From Nitzschia sp. DOCU1 (taxonomy: Eukaryota; Bacillariophyta; Bacillariophyceae; Bacillariales; Bacillariaceae): a DNA stretch of 64,000 nt. Shown here piece after piece: positions 52,049-61,767 of this stretch; within the stretch, counting starts at the first letter, position 1, and every line of letters begins with the position of its first letter. The notes beneath the pieces are model-generated. The model had not been told where the DNA came from. It made no database searches and worked only from the letters and a program-made list of their open reading frames with translations. The stretch lies in assembly GCA_951394045.1 (NCBI GenBank), contig OX595988.1, forward strand, positions 2,185,352 to 2,249,351. The letters run 5' to 3'. Both the position numbers and the translations under genes were made by a program.

Positions 52049-53527
52049 ATGAAATCAGGAGCTGCCAGTCGGCGGCGAAACAATCCCTTCGAGATCAAAT
52101 CCACGCGGCGTGTCATTCCCCTGCAATGGCTGCTACTCGGATGTACGGCGCTTGTACTTTTTGGATACATGTCGGCATTCTATGTTGTTCTTCTAGGCAA
52201 TCCCAAAGAGACGCCGCAGCAGACCGAAGCAAAGATTGTCCCTGAACATAAACTTCTCGAACTCAACAACGCCCCTCCCTCTCCCGTCATCCACCAGCAC
52301 CAAGTCACTCCTGCCGATGTCACCGTAGGCTTTGCCGTGACTATCACGGGCTGTGGCGCGGATCCCATCACCGAAGGAGCAGCTGTTCTCAAACACGCGA
52401 TTCATTTGGCATCGATTCATGGGAATATTGGTGGGCGCTACGACTATAAAATGTATGCTATTTATCATCCCGATGGAGCTAAATGTGCTTTACCGCTCAA
52501 AGATCTGGGATATGAATTAGTGGAAAGAGAAACACCCGTCGCGGTGAAGGATATCGAAGGGGACTTTTTGCGAAAGAATATTGAAAAGAATGGATGTTGC
52601 GGAGAAAAAGAACTCGTTAAATTGGAAGCGTACACTTTGGTGGAACATCCGATTGTTGTGCATTTGGATTTGGATGTGCTCGTCTTGAAGCCTCTGGATG
52701 CCTTGTTTGATTGGATGATGGCGGATCCAGATGATAAAAAAGACTTTGATACATCTGATGTACCTATAATGTGGCCCGAGATGGAAAAACCCAAAAGAGT
52801 AAATGCCTTTTTCACGAGAGATTGTAAGTGGTGGCCTTCCGTTTCTCCCTTTTGATTCCCGAAACTTGTGACTGACTGACTTTCGCTTGCCCGGCCTTTC
52901 GATTCATTAGACAACATGGTAGGTCCCGGCCGTCAGTTTAAACCTGTTCAAGGAGGATTCTTAGTGCTGAGACCCGACACGGATGTCTATAATGAATACG
53001 TATCTATCATTAAAAAGGGTGACTTTCGGGAACATGGTGGCTGGGGTGGTCTGGTCGGACCCTTCTATGGGTCCATGACATTTCAAGGGCTCATTCCATA
53101 CTACTATGATGTCCTTCATGTTGGTGAAGCCGTGGAGCTGAATCGATGCGTCTACAACCAAATGGCAGACAATCCCAAAGATAAGCCGACCGTCGATGGT
53201 ATACCACAAGGGCGATGCCGAACAAATCAGGAAGAGTGTGAAGATTGTCGAAACAGGCCCATTACGGATGTGGTTACATGTCATTTTACATTGTGCCAAA
53301 AACCATGGCTGTGTCTGCCGCAGGATACAGATATTATTCAACAGCGTCTCTGCCGCAAATTGCACCATGAATGGCATCGAATAAGGGCGGACTTGGAGGA
53401 GAGCTGGGGGCGAAGCCAGTTTGGAACAGGAACATTCCAAAAGGATCACTTTTATGGACACTGTTCCAAGTTTGGAAAGAATGGATACTTGCCAATCGAA
53501 CAACCATTTGGACCACCACAAAATTAG
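52049..53527 (+). CDS. Glycosyltransferase family 8-like, type II membrane enzyme
   Basis: Two exons, 52049-52823 and 52911-53527 (463 aa); the 87-nt intron (GTAAGT donor, CATTAG acceptor) joins FFTRD to YNMVGPG. A basic N-terminus precedes one membrane span (LQWLLLGCTALVLFGYMSAF, ~27-46), the Golgi type II arrangement. The catalytic part has a DxD motif in HLDLDVLVLKPLDALFDW and the later QGGFLVLRPD segment seen in glycogenin/GT8-type enzymes, where metal-bound sugar nucleotide is used. A long Cys-rich C-terminus follows. Donor and acceptor sugars are unknown. Followed closely (130 nt) by the lipocalin-like gene on the same strand. Confidence 0.78.
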
Positions 53528-53657
53528 GAAACTCCAACCTTGTGGTTCACGTTCAGTCGGATTGGTCATGACAGCGCATCCACGACTCGACACAATCACA
53601 TGCACCATTTCCACAATGGCATTGCCTCATCTTCGCCACAAAGGATCGTCTCTGAGA

Positions 53658-54308
53658 ATGAAGTTGCTTGTTTTTCCTTTTCTTTTCCTGGTTGCAACTG
53701 GAGGAACCCTCCTTAGAGCGGGGGGTCATCCCACCACCTGTCCCGCTCCGGAGGACATCCAATCTGAGTACGTGAGAAGAGAATATCAAGAGAAGAAGCA
53801 CGCCGGATTTTACTACGAGTTAGCGTTCAAGGATGCAACACAGCCAAGAGGGTGCAAATGTATTACTTCCAACAAGACAATTATGTCCGCCGATACGTTG
53901 CTGGACGACTTTAGTGTCGAGTGCGCCAGCCGCATTTATCACTCGGACCTTTCCTTTGATTTGGCCGTGGACCCGAACCGAAGGGGATACATGATTGGAA
54001 AATGGAACAACTTCTCTTTGGTACGGGGAGTTTCCTTCCCCAATACTATTGTCGACGTCGGGGTAAACGAGGATTCGGGAAACTATGACTGGGTGATTGA
54101 ATTTCAGTGCAAAGAACAAAACGTTTTTGGGTACAAGTGGATCGAATACTACGGTTTGAACCTATACAGCAGGACCTACAGGAATCAAGCTTCGGTGGTG
54201 GCAGAAATGGTAGCGTCGGCCAGAATCCATGGATTGGCAGAGTTTCTTGATTCTGGTCTTGAACTCTACATCGTCGACCACAGGGATTGCTTGGTGGATC
54301 ATCGTTGA
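53658..54308 (+). CDS. Lipocalin-like secreted protein
   Basis: 216 aa from ATG 53658, which opens a signal peptide (MKLLVFPFLFLVATGG). In-frame ATGs at 53568 and 53616 are possible but would put extra residues before it. The mature part begins with a Cys-Pro segment and has AGFYYELAFKD, resembling the GxWYE start of lipocalins, then GCKCITSN, alternating strands, an exposed DWVIEFQC strand and YKWIEYYGLNLYSR near the conserved C-terminal Arg. Lipocalins bind small hydrophobic molecules; in diatoms relatives include violaxanthin de-epoxidase-like proteins. Four to five Cys could form disulfides. Ligand unknown; moderate family confidence. Confidence 0.6.
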   Translation: MKLLVFPFLFLVATGGTLLRAGGHPTTCPAPEDIQSEYVRREYQEKKHAGFYYELAFKDATQPRGCKCITSNKTIMSADTLLDDFSVECASRIYHSDLSFDLAVDPNRRGYMIGKWNNFSLVRGVSFPNTIVDVGVNEDSGNYDWVIEFQCKEQNVFGYKWIEYYGLNLYSRTYRNQASVVAEMVASARIHGLAEFLDSGLELYIVDHRDCLVDHR

Positions 54309-54862
54309 GATGAAATTCCCTAATGCTTGTCTTGGCACAATTTCGAGTATGAATGAACTGCGTCCAAAGGCTAGGAAATTTTACTGTTGCGATTCCACTG
54401 ATTGGGCTAGAGTAGACAATGTCTTGCTAGTAGTATATCAATGACGGCAGTTAAGTTCTAAACTCCGAAGTCTTATTTCCTCTCTCTAGCATGAGCAATA
54501 TGCGCCCTACCACTAACTATCTTTCGCCACGCGGTGGAATGAGCGAAGGCGTAGAAAAGGAGCGACGGCCAGGCCAGATTCCGTCACATAGATACTTTTC
54601 ATTGAGTTTTATTCAGATACGAATATTTTGATAGTCAAATTTTTGGCGGCTGCACCGGATCGCTCAAAATCTGAGCACACGGAAATTGCTGCCAACAAAG
54701 ACATTGACGTATTTGCGTAGGTTTCGTACTGAATCCTACAGAGGCACCTCTTCCTATGTGACGCCAAGGCTTGAGTTTTGTTCTTTTGGCACCATTTCGC
54801 GAAAGTCTCTTTCCGTTTCAAATTGTGAGAGAATTCATCCCTCTCAGCATCCATGGCAAAAG
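54309..54862. other. Intergenic: promoter of ankyrin-like gene
   Basis: 554 nt between two plus-strand genes. The ankyrin-like frame is open back to 54686 without an ATG. No other feature recognised. Confidence 0.45.
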
Positions 54863-56875
54863 ATGATGGAAGCAAGTCCACGCTTAGCGAGTTTCATTCA
54901 TTTTGCCCCATCGCCGCCTGATAGAACATGGGCACAAAATAAGATGGCGAGGACTCCTCCGAGATGTGCAGGTCCTGGAAAACCGAACAAGCGAAGGCAG
55001 GAGCAGAACCCGGTTGATGTTTTGGTAGAAAGCCAGGTATTGAAGCTTTGTCGTGCAAAAGATTGGGCAAGTGTCATCCAGCGATGCCGGTCTAATCCTG
55101 AGGAGACAAAGCCAGTTCTAGTCCCTGAAAACCAGAGCGGAAATCGCTTTTATTCGCATTCTGCGAAACGAAGTGTCGCCAACACCTTCTTCAACTCTAG
55201 CGAGGTCGACCCCGTTTACTTTGAAACCTCACTGGGACTGGCCTGTGCCTCTGCGGATCTAGACTCAGACATGTTGCATGAAGTTATAATTGCACTCATC
55301 ATGGCGTGCCCAGACCAAGTTAGAGCGAGCCAGTTAATTCCAGGCCACACGCCATTGAGAGATGTCATTTTGAACCCTCGCTGTGACGTACGCACGCTCA
55401 GGGCACTGTTGGATGCCGATGAGATATGCAGCATGCGGGAAAGCTCGGCAATTACGGCTCTTGTTAGAGCGGACCGAAATGGACAACTTCCAGTGGACCA
55501 CCTCCTGATGGGAATCCAGCTCGGTGCAACCGGTAAATCGTTGGAACTGTTCCAAGCCTATTTTGAGCATAAGACACAGAAGAGGCAGAACGACCAGATT
55601 GAATGTTCTCCTTTGATAAGGTTGCTCACAATTGGCTCTTCGCTGAGCATGAAAAAAATCAACGCCCCGGGCTCAAGTGCGGGTGGGGCTGATCAAGAAG
55701 GCATCGAATGTGCCCGGCGCAAACGAATACTACTGACAGCAAAATTTCTTCTGGATAGCGATCCCTCTATTCTGTTACAATGCTCCAAGCTAACGGGCTG
55801 CTCGCCGCTTCATACTGCTCTTCGAAATTTTGGAAACTACCTTCCGTTGATCAATGTTCTCGTGTCAAGGTCTGAGTCGCAACAATTGATGGGACTGCGC
55901 AATCGATTTGGAGATCTGCCACTGCACGTGGCGTGTTCTGTAGGAGCGCCGTTCGAGGTTCTCAAAACAATTGTGGAGAATACTATTGCGGCTGCGAAGC
56001 CATCGAATATTGGGTCCCCTCTCTCTATTCATCCGTTGCTGTGGTCGACAAACGATTCGGGTTACACGCCCATCGATCTTGAGTGGGTACGCCATATTGA
56101 AGGAGGACAAGGCTTCTACAGCACACGATCTTTCTATCCACTGGAGCCTTCAGGTGTCACAAAGCACTGTTTCAAGCAAGATGAGTACTATCATGATCTC
56201 CTACGAGAAGCTGTTGACAATGTTATAAAGCCACAGACCACGAGCAACGTCGAATCAGACCAAGAACGACTGGCTGGCGCCAAGAACACTTTTGGATCGC
56301 TTCTTGATCGAATTTCATTGCTGGTGACAGCCGCGGCCTCATCGATCCCAGCGACTTCATCCCCGACACTCTTGCACAACGTTTGTAAGCTCTCTGCTCT
56401 CCAAGGGCCCAGGCTCCCTGAGCCGTTAATCGAGCTCTTCCTGTGGATTCACCGGGACGAAGTACTCTTGAAAGATCCCTTCGGAATGCTTCCAATACAT
56501 TACTCGCTTGGCTTTCATTCGTCCGATTGCAAGGTTGAAGGCAAAGCACCTTCCTTGTCTCACGTCCTCAAGCTTCTCAGAATGGAGCCAACTTCAAGTC
56601 AGGTGCCCACCAAGGATGGCCGTCTCCCCCTCCACCTCATCCTTGATCACGCTACACATAAGGAAAACGACCATCCGTGTCCAGAGATGGTGCAGCTTTT
56701 GGAGGCGTTAGTTCGCTGCTTCCCTGAAAGTATTGACCGCCCCGACCCTCTGACGCGGCTAGACCCATTTCTGCTCGCCGCAAGAAACCCGTTCCTGCCA
56801 TTAGATGTTGCCTACTTCCTACTTCGTCGGTCCCCATCTCGATGTGCTCCACGCGTTCCCACGAATGGAGCATAA
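54863..56875 (+). CDS. Ankyrin-repeat-like protein, 670 aa
   Basis: Single exon. ATG 54863 is the first in frame; ATG 54944 (AAGATGGCG) has a better context and would give 643 aa. Degenerate ankyrin-type units are spaced through the protein: GHTPLRDVILNPRCDVRTLR, GCSPLHTALRNFGNYLPLIN, FGDLPLHVACSVGAPFEVLK, FGMLPIHYSLGF, DGRLPLHLILDHAT. This is the loosely repeated form common in diatom genomes, with long loops. No signal peptide or membrane span. It should bind other proteins; partner unknown. Converges on the ubiquitin protease gene with 79 nt between stops. Confidence 0.75.
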   Translation: MMEASPRLASFIHFAPSPPDRTWAQNKMARTPPRCAGPGKPNKRRQEQNPVDVLVESQVLKLCRAKDWASVIQRCRSNPEETKPVLVPENQSGNRFYSHSAKRSVANTFFNSSEVDPVYFETSLGLACASADLDSDMLHEVIIALIMACPDQVRASQLIPGHTPLRDVILNPRCDVRTLRALLDADEICSMRESSAITALVRADRNGQLPVDHLLMGIQLGATGKSLELFQAYFEHKTQKRQNDQIECSPLIRLLTIGSSLSMKKINAPGSSAGGADQEGIECARRKRILLTAKFLLDSDPSILLQCSKLTGCSPLHTALRNFGNYLPLINVLVSRSESQQLMGLRNRFGDLPLHVACSVGAPFEVLKTIVENTIAAAKPSNIGSPLSIHPLLWSTNDSGYTPIDLEWVRHIEGGQGFYSTRSFYPLEPSGVTKHCFKQDEYYHDLLREAVDNVIKPQTTSNVESDQERLAGAKNTFGSLLDRISLLVTAAASSIPATSSPTLLHNVCKLSALQGPRLPEPLIELFLWIHRDEVLLKDPFGMLPIHYSLGFHSSDCKVEGKAPSLSHVLKLLRMEPTSSQVPTKDGRLPLHLILDHATHKENDHPCPEMVQLLEALVRCFPESIDRPDPLTRLDPFLLAARNPFLPLDVAYFLLRRSPSRCAPRVPTNGA

Positions 56876-56954
56876 GCTATCGTTTTACAAAATTCATATC
56901 AATCTACTACTACATACATACAGCTGTAGTTCATAAGTTATAACGACTTTTTTC

Positions 56955-59741
56955 TTACATTGCCTCGTAGAACAGCATATAAGCCTGGCAATTGCGGATC
57001 TGCTTCCAGGAAAACGCAGTGACAGAGTTGTCACTGATTCTATACCACGAAGACCCGAAACGGCGGTAGCAGACGTAATGTCCACCGTGGGCATTACCGC
57101 GATGTTCAATGACGCTTTGAAGTCGATACAGCATAGGACGCTTCTCTTTGCGCTGCAGGTCAGAAGATCGTGAGCTCCCCGCTACCCAAGCCGTGCTCGC
57201 CTCCGGGCTGTAGGCGCAATAGGGGGCCAGGTTCAAAATCTCGTCAAACAAGACCTGTTGGTTACACTTCTCCATTCGATTCGAGTATGGATCGTAGTAC
57301 CGTCGTTGAATGTGGCAACACAAAATGGAAGGACAGCGCGTAAGGAATAAGCACTTTCGAGCGTCGCACCGGGCTAAACGCGTGGATCGGCCAAAGTTCG
57401 GGTCGTCCAGCAAGAGACTCTCGTCGCCATAGGTTGAAGGGTCGGCGAGCGTCAAATCTTCGTCGTCGGGGTCCATAGTTTGGAGCTTGAAAAGTCGAAG
57501 TTGAATCTGGTTCAATTCTTCATGTAGACTCTTTGTTTCCTTTAAAGGATCCCCGCCCTTGGCCTTGATGCGTTTTTCGGTAGATTCAATGGCCCCGTCC
57601 AAAAGCATTTGTTCCTCCTGGAGCTCTCGAATCTCAGCTTGAATGGTACAATATCGACACTCAACATCTTGAACACGCTCCACACTGGTAAAGTCAGCCA
57701 GACATTGTTCAATGGTACAAGCAGGAATGTGCGGAGAATTGGGTCCTTGCTTGTGTACTCCTCCCAAAAAGGCAGGTACCGATGTCGGTACCAATGGAAT
57801 ATCCAAAAATGGAGAGTTTCGAATCGGTCTTACATGCTGGCAGTTGCAGCACTGAATGGTAGAACCTAACCACCCGCTCAAGGGAGAAGGCGTTATGGAC
57901 GAAATGGTACTCTTGACAATTTTCATGGCCATGGACTGGTTGTTGGAAGCAGCGCTCGTACGTGACTCCTCTCCCCACGTGGTATCACTCAAAGCCGAAG
58001 TACTCAAACACCGATTGCTTTTGGGTAGTTGGATAACATGCGCGGGCGGCGGAGACTGCTTTGTTAGTTTTTCCAAACATAGCTCAGACGCCACAAATGG
58101 AACCGAAATCTCAAAATCTTCTTGTTTCTTTTCTTCTGGATATGGGTGTGCTTCGTTGCGCGACAAGGATTCCACGCTTTTGGACGAACTACTGGTAGTC
58201 AGCAAATCTTCACTCGATCGACGACTCTGTAGCAGCATCGACCGTTGCCCTTCATCGATTCGTTCGAGCAACGACGAAAGTGAGAGGGCATTAAATGGCT
58301 CACCGTCACTGGAGCTGCTGCTACTGGCAGTCGACGAACGTAAAGGTACATCCAAGGCAAGTCCCGCCACACCTGCCATGACTGCCGTCAAGGGCCCATC
58401 GTCCCCAGCACTTCCATAATTTTCTTCGTCGTCTTCAAAACGCATATGATCCGATGCTGCCGTAATGGAATCCAATGACGAATCACTGATTACCACTCCA
58501 AGTAGGGCTTGGAGCCATTCTTGGGCATCTTGTTGTTCCCCCATGTGCTTTCGTTGAAATTGAGAATGAGTTTCCCCAACACGCCGTAATAAAGGACGAG
58601 GATCAATTTTGAGACGATTATGATTTCCTCGCTGCGCCCGAGATACAAAGGTTCTTTTACAAGTATTGTCAATGGATGCTGCGGCTGTTTCAGCCTCTAA
58701 TCCATTGGTGGCCATGAGTACATCGAGCACTTGTCGCGCAAAGGAATCTTGGGGTGATGACAATAAATTCGTGGTCGTCGTTGTCGTCCCCATGGTCTGT
58801 GTGTCATGGTGAATCCGTTCCAGCCGTTCCAGATAGGCCAGAAAGGGCTCTAGACTCGCCAGTGACTGTAATACCGAATTCATAAAGCAAGTTTGACCAA
58901 AATTTTGGATTCCCTGAACAACGCCCTGCCGCAGGGAAGGAGCGTTGGAAAAGGGCGATCCGACGACTCCTCGACTACAACTTCTAGCAGAAGCAATACT
59001 ACCTTCTCGAGGCGATGAAGCTTGTCGCGTCGTCAACAATGGAGTCTCCATTCTTAAGCGTTGTCTGGAACCCAATACTTTTCCTGACGATGACAAGATT
59101 GTGCGTTGCCATAGTGTAATGATCAAATTCCGAAGCAATGTCCAGGGAACCCCCGTTTTGATGATATCGCACGCCACAGAATACGGCATTACCTGCAAGA
59201 ATAATGATATCCAAAACTCGCCTTCTGATCCTCCTGAACCTACTGCTGTCGAGGCTGTTGATTCCATGGTACTTTCGTGAATACCCCAGGCCAGGGAAAA
59301 ATTCTGGGATGCTATCGGCGATGCCATTGAACTTTGCTGCCGCGGAGACCTCTGGATCGGGGATGAAATTTGCCTTTGCCTTGCCATCATGGTGGGCGTG
59401 ACTCGCTTTGTCGGGGAACCAAACTCTTGTACAGTAGCCATTCGAGGGGAAAAACATACTGGTGTATCTTCCAGCAAGGGTCGTTCCAGTTCAATCGGTT
59501 CGGCCGTCAGACTGGAAAACCGAGCTTCTTGCGACGACAAGGAACTGCACGACGTACTGTGTTCGGAATTTTGCAGCGACAACGACGGCGGAGCCGGGGC
59601 ACCATCCAGGCTCAACGGGGGAGGCAAATAGCTAGGCGAGCCGCGATTGGAAATGGTGGGTGTGGGAGCCTCTTCGCCGTATTGCTGCGGATGGGAAGGA
59701 GTGGCAAAATTCGATACGGGAGGAGCCGCTGAAGGTCGCAT
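56955..59741 (-). CDS. Ubiquitin-specific protease (USP/UBP family)
   Basis: Intact 928-aa exon from ATG 59741. The Cys box GIQNFGQTCFMNSVLQSLAS is near residue 284 and the His box HRGNAHGGHYVCYRR near 887, with a final WKQIRNCQAYMLFYEA, so the catalytic domain is complete. It is interrupted by Ser-rich inserts and a charged, probably coiled-coil stretch (~700-760). Zinc-knuckle cysteines are visible (CCNCQHVRP, CRYC). A hydrophobic segment near residue 195 (FLQVMPYSVACDIIKTGVPW) may be a membrane anchor. The enzyme should remove ubiquitin from proteins; substrate unknown. Divergent from the aldo-keto reductase. Confidence 0.88.
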   Translation of the reverse strand: MRPSAAPPVSNFATPSHPQQYGEEAPTPTISNRGSPSYLPPPLSLDGAPAPPSLSLQNSEHSTSCSSLSSQEARFSSLTAEPIELERPLLEDTPVCFSPRMATVQEFGSPTKRVTPTMMARQRQISSPIQRSPRQQSSMASPIASQNFSLAWGIHESTMESTASTAVGSGGSEGEFWISLFLQVMPYSVACDIIKTGVPWTLLRNLIITLWQRTILSSSGKVLGSRQRLRMETPLLTTRQASSPREGSIASARSCSRGVVGSPFSNAPSLRQGVVQGIQNFGQTCFMNSVLQSLASLEPFLAYLERLERIHHDTQTMGTTTTTTNLLSSPQDSFARQVLDVLMATNGLEAETAAASIDNTCKRTFVSRAQRGNHNRLKIDPRPLLRRVGETHSQFQRKHMGEQQDAQEWLQALLGVVISDSSLDSITAASDHMRFEDDEENYGSAGDDGPLTAVMAGVAGLALDVPLRSSTASSSSSSDGEPFNALSLSSLLERIDEGQRSMLLQSRRSSEDLLTTSSSSKSVESLSRNEAHPYPEEKKQEDFEISVPFVASELCLEKLTKQSPPPAHVIQLPKSNRCLSTSALSDTTWGEESRTSAASNNQSMAMKIVKSTISSITPSPLSGWLGSTIQCCNCQHVRPIRNSPFLDIPLVPTSVPAFLGGVHKQGPNSPHIPACTIEQCLADFTSVERVQDVECRYCTIQAEIRELQEEQMLLDGAIESTEKRIKAKGGDPLKETKSLHEELNQIQLRLFKLQTMDPDDEDLTLADPSTYGDESLLLDDPNFGRSTRLARCDARKCLFLTRCPSILCCHIQRRYYDPYSNRMEKCNQQVLFDEILNLAPYCAYSPEASTAWVAGSSRSSDLQRKEKRPMLYRLQSVIEHRGNAHGGHYVCYRRFGSSWYRISDNSVTAFSWKQIRNCQAYMLFYEAM

Positions 59742-60313
59742 GGTGATTTTCGTGGTTGGGTGGAGCAACCTTTTGCTTCCTATCTGCTAACCCTTATAAC
59801 GAACAACAGACCTGATAGGGGAAACTGATGGGGTTGATGAATGATCCTTTAGTAGAGACGAGTCTGTTACTATGAAGTGTTCTTAGTAAGCATGTGGTCG
59901 TCGGAGGGGAACTACCCCTTTGCAGAAAAATGCGTATCCCAGACCATTTGGCGCGAAACCTTGGCTTGTCCAAAGGGACATTGGATAAGGGGTCCAAATG
60001 TTGTTTGAGCAAAAAACCCTTCGCCATCGCCATCATTCTCCGCCGCGACCGCGTAGGTTTAGTACTGAAGTATACGTGATGCCTCGTGACGTTTGAGGCA
60101 CGACGCGTCACAACAGGAAAGGAATCCGGAATTTCAAAGGACTCAAAATAAAGAGATGTCAGAAATATGCAGACGTCACCGAAAACGCGATCTTTCCGCG
60201 TCGCACGAAGATCGATCATCGACACAGGCTTTGACCATGGCCCAATATTTCTGCTTTTCAACCTCTAGAAGCGAGTCCCCAAGCCGAAGTAAGCAACCTT
60301 GTAGGACCCGGCC
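59742..60313. other. Divergent promoter of USP and AKR genes
   Basis: 572 nt with three bZIP-type half sites (60087-60178) and a small hairpin at 60079-60099. A minus frame at 59794-60261 needs a TTG start and is considered chance. Confidence 0.5.
60087..60178. promoter_or_regulatory. Cluster of TGACGT, TGACGC and ACGTCA motifs
   Basis: TGACGT at 60087-60092, GCGTCA (reverse TGACGC) at 60105-60110 and ACGTCA at 60173-60178. These are the three variants I recall being called CO2-cAMP-responsive elements in the carbonic anhydrase promoter of Phaeodactylum. Placed 136-227 nt upstream of the AKR start. Function here is inferred. Confidence 0.4.
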
Positions 60314-61417
60314 ATGAGAGCATCGCTAATGAGATTTACAATTCTTGCTGCCAGTGCTGCCACTCCTAACCGACTTATCAAGGCATTTACCGCTCATTCG
60401 ACGTCTACAGCTGCTGCTCCCCGAATCTTTGGAACTAGTACTCTTCGGATGATGTCTTCTCCGACTTCCCTGATCAATTGCCCCACCATTCCTCTTCGCA
60501 ATGGCATGTCCCATCCTGCCATTGGATTTGGTACCTACAAGGTGGGTTTCATTCCAGCTTCGGCGTCGGCGGCAGTCGCTGGCACAGCGGGGGGAGTGGA
60601 ACGCACCGCCCAAGAATGCGTCGCGGACGCTCTCCGTGTGGGATATCGCTTTTTGGAATGCGCCGAATTTTATGGAAACGAGCATGAAGTAGGCAAAGCC
60701 ATTGCACAATCTGGGATTGACCGCAAAGACTTGTTCATCTGCAGCAAAGTGTGGACGACCACTATTGAGAAAGGACCCGACGCCATTCGAGCTCAACTCG
60801 ACAAAACTCTAGCCGACCTAGGCACGGACTATGTCGATTTGTACTTGATTCACTGGCCCGTTCCCGGAAAACACGTAGACGCCTACAAAACGCTAGAGGT
60901 GCTCCAAAAAGAAGGCAAAATTAAGGGCCTTGGTGTCTCCAACTACGCATGGGAAGACTATATCGAATTGAAGGAAAACGGCGTCGAACAATTGCCGCTG
61001 GTCAATCAAATTGAAATCAACCCATTCTTGTATCGGAAAAATACGATTGAAAAATTTCAACAAGACGGCGTCGTAATGCAATCTTATCGCAGTTTACGAG
61101 ATGGCAAGGCCTTTGATAATCCGACACTGATCAAGATTGCCCAAGCCAAGGGTAAGTCACCAGCTCAAATCTTGGGTCGATGGTGTGTACAAAAGGGGTT
61201 CATCTATGTGCCAAAGTCAGTCAAGAAAGAACGCATGGAGGAAAATGCACAAGTTTTTGATTTTTCCTTGTCAGAAGACGAAATGGAGAAATTGGATAGT
61301 TTGACAACGCCGGCAGCTATTGAGACGTTTGTAGGTCTCTATCGAAAATGTGTCAACCGGGATACGAGCAAGGATGGTTCGATGGACGGCGTCAAAATGG
61401 ATATCACCGAAGACTAG
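60314..61417 (+). CDS. Aldo-keto reductase with organelle-type leader
   Basis: Intact 367-aa exon from ATG 60314. The first ~50 residues are Ala/Ser/Thr/Arg-rich with no acidic residue, like a mitochondrial or plastid leader; ATG 60449 or 60452 would start a cytosolic form. The barrel shows Tyr in EFYGNE, Lys in ICSKVW and His in YLIHWP of the catalytic tetrad, and the NADPH-binding PKSVKKERMEEN. The usual Asp in the DTA motif is Glu (RFLECAEFYGNE), a conservative but unusual change. Members reduce carbonyls with NADPH. Substrate unknown. Confidence 0.88.
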   Translation: MRASLMRFTILAASAATPNRLIKAFTAHSTSTAAAPRIFGTSTLRMMSSPTSLINCPTIPLRNGMSHPAIGFGTYKVGFIPASASAAVAGTAGGVERTAQECVADALRVGYRFLECAEFYGNEHEVGKAIAQSGIDRKDLFICSKVWTTTIEKGPDAIRAQLDKTLADLGTDYVDLYLIHWPVPGKHVDAYKTLEVLQKEGKIKGLGVSNYAWEDYIELKENGVEQLPLVNQIEINPFLYRKNTIEKFQQDGVVMQSYRSLRDGKAFDNPTLIKIAQAKGKSPAQILGRWCVQKGFIYVPKSVKKERMEENAQVFDFSLSEDEMEKLDSLTTPAAIETFVGLYRKCVNRDTSKDGSMDGVKMDITED

Positions 61418-61767
61418 CCAAAAATTTGTATAGAGAATGCGACTTTCTGACCGATATTCACGTCACTTGCACCTCCATACAAATACCCAACGAAAAGCAA
61501 GGATCGGCGGCACTTCTAGTAGGAAAACCTGGTAAGGAGCTGGACAACCATAAAGTAGGCAGCAGTCAATGAAGTAAATACAATACTGGAAGATGGTAAA
61601 TCAAGAAAGAAGCTACAGTACCTGTTTCGCAAAGTGCAACGAACAAGTTTGTTATCTTAGGATTGCACAGCAGGAGAACAAATAATGGCGTTGGCCGGCA
61701 ATAGCAAGAATCTATAGTACTGGTAATTATGTATAGTCTCACAAGCTAGTTGACTGGTTATACTCTC
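61418..61767. other. Convergent spacer; no gene
   Basis: 350 nt of 3' flank between the AKR (+) and zincin (-) stops. Nothing recognised. Confidence 0.5.

Noticed and set aside
59794..60261. 155-codon minus frame in the USP/AKR promoter
   Set aside because: It begins with TTG rather than ATG and has no recognisable content.
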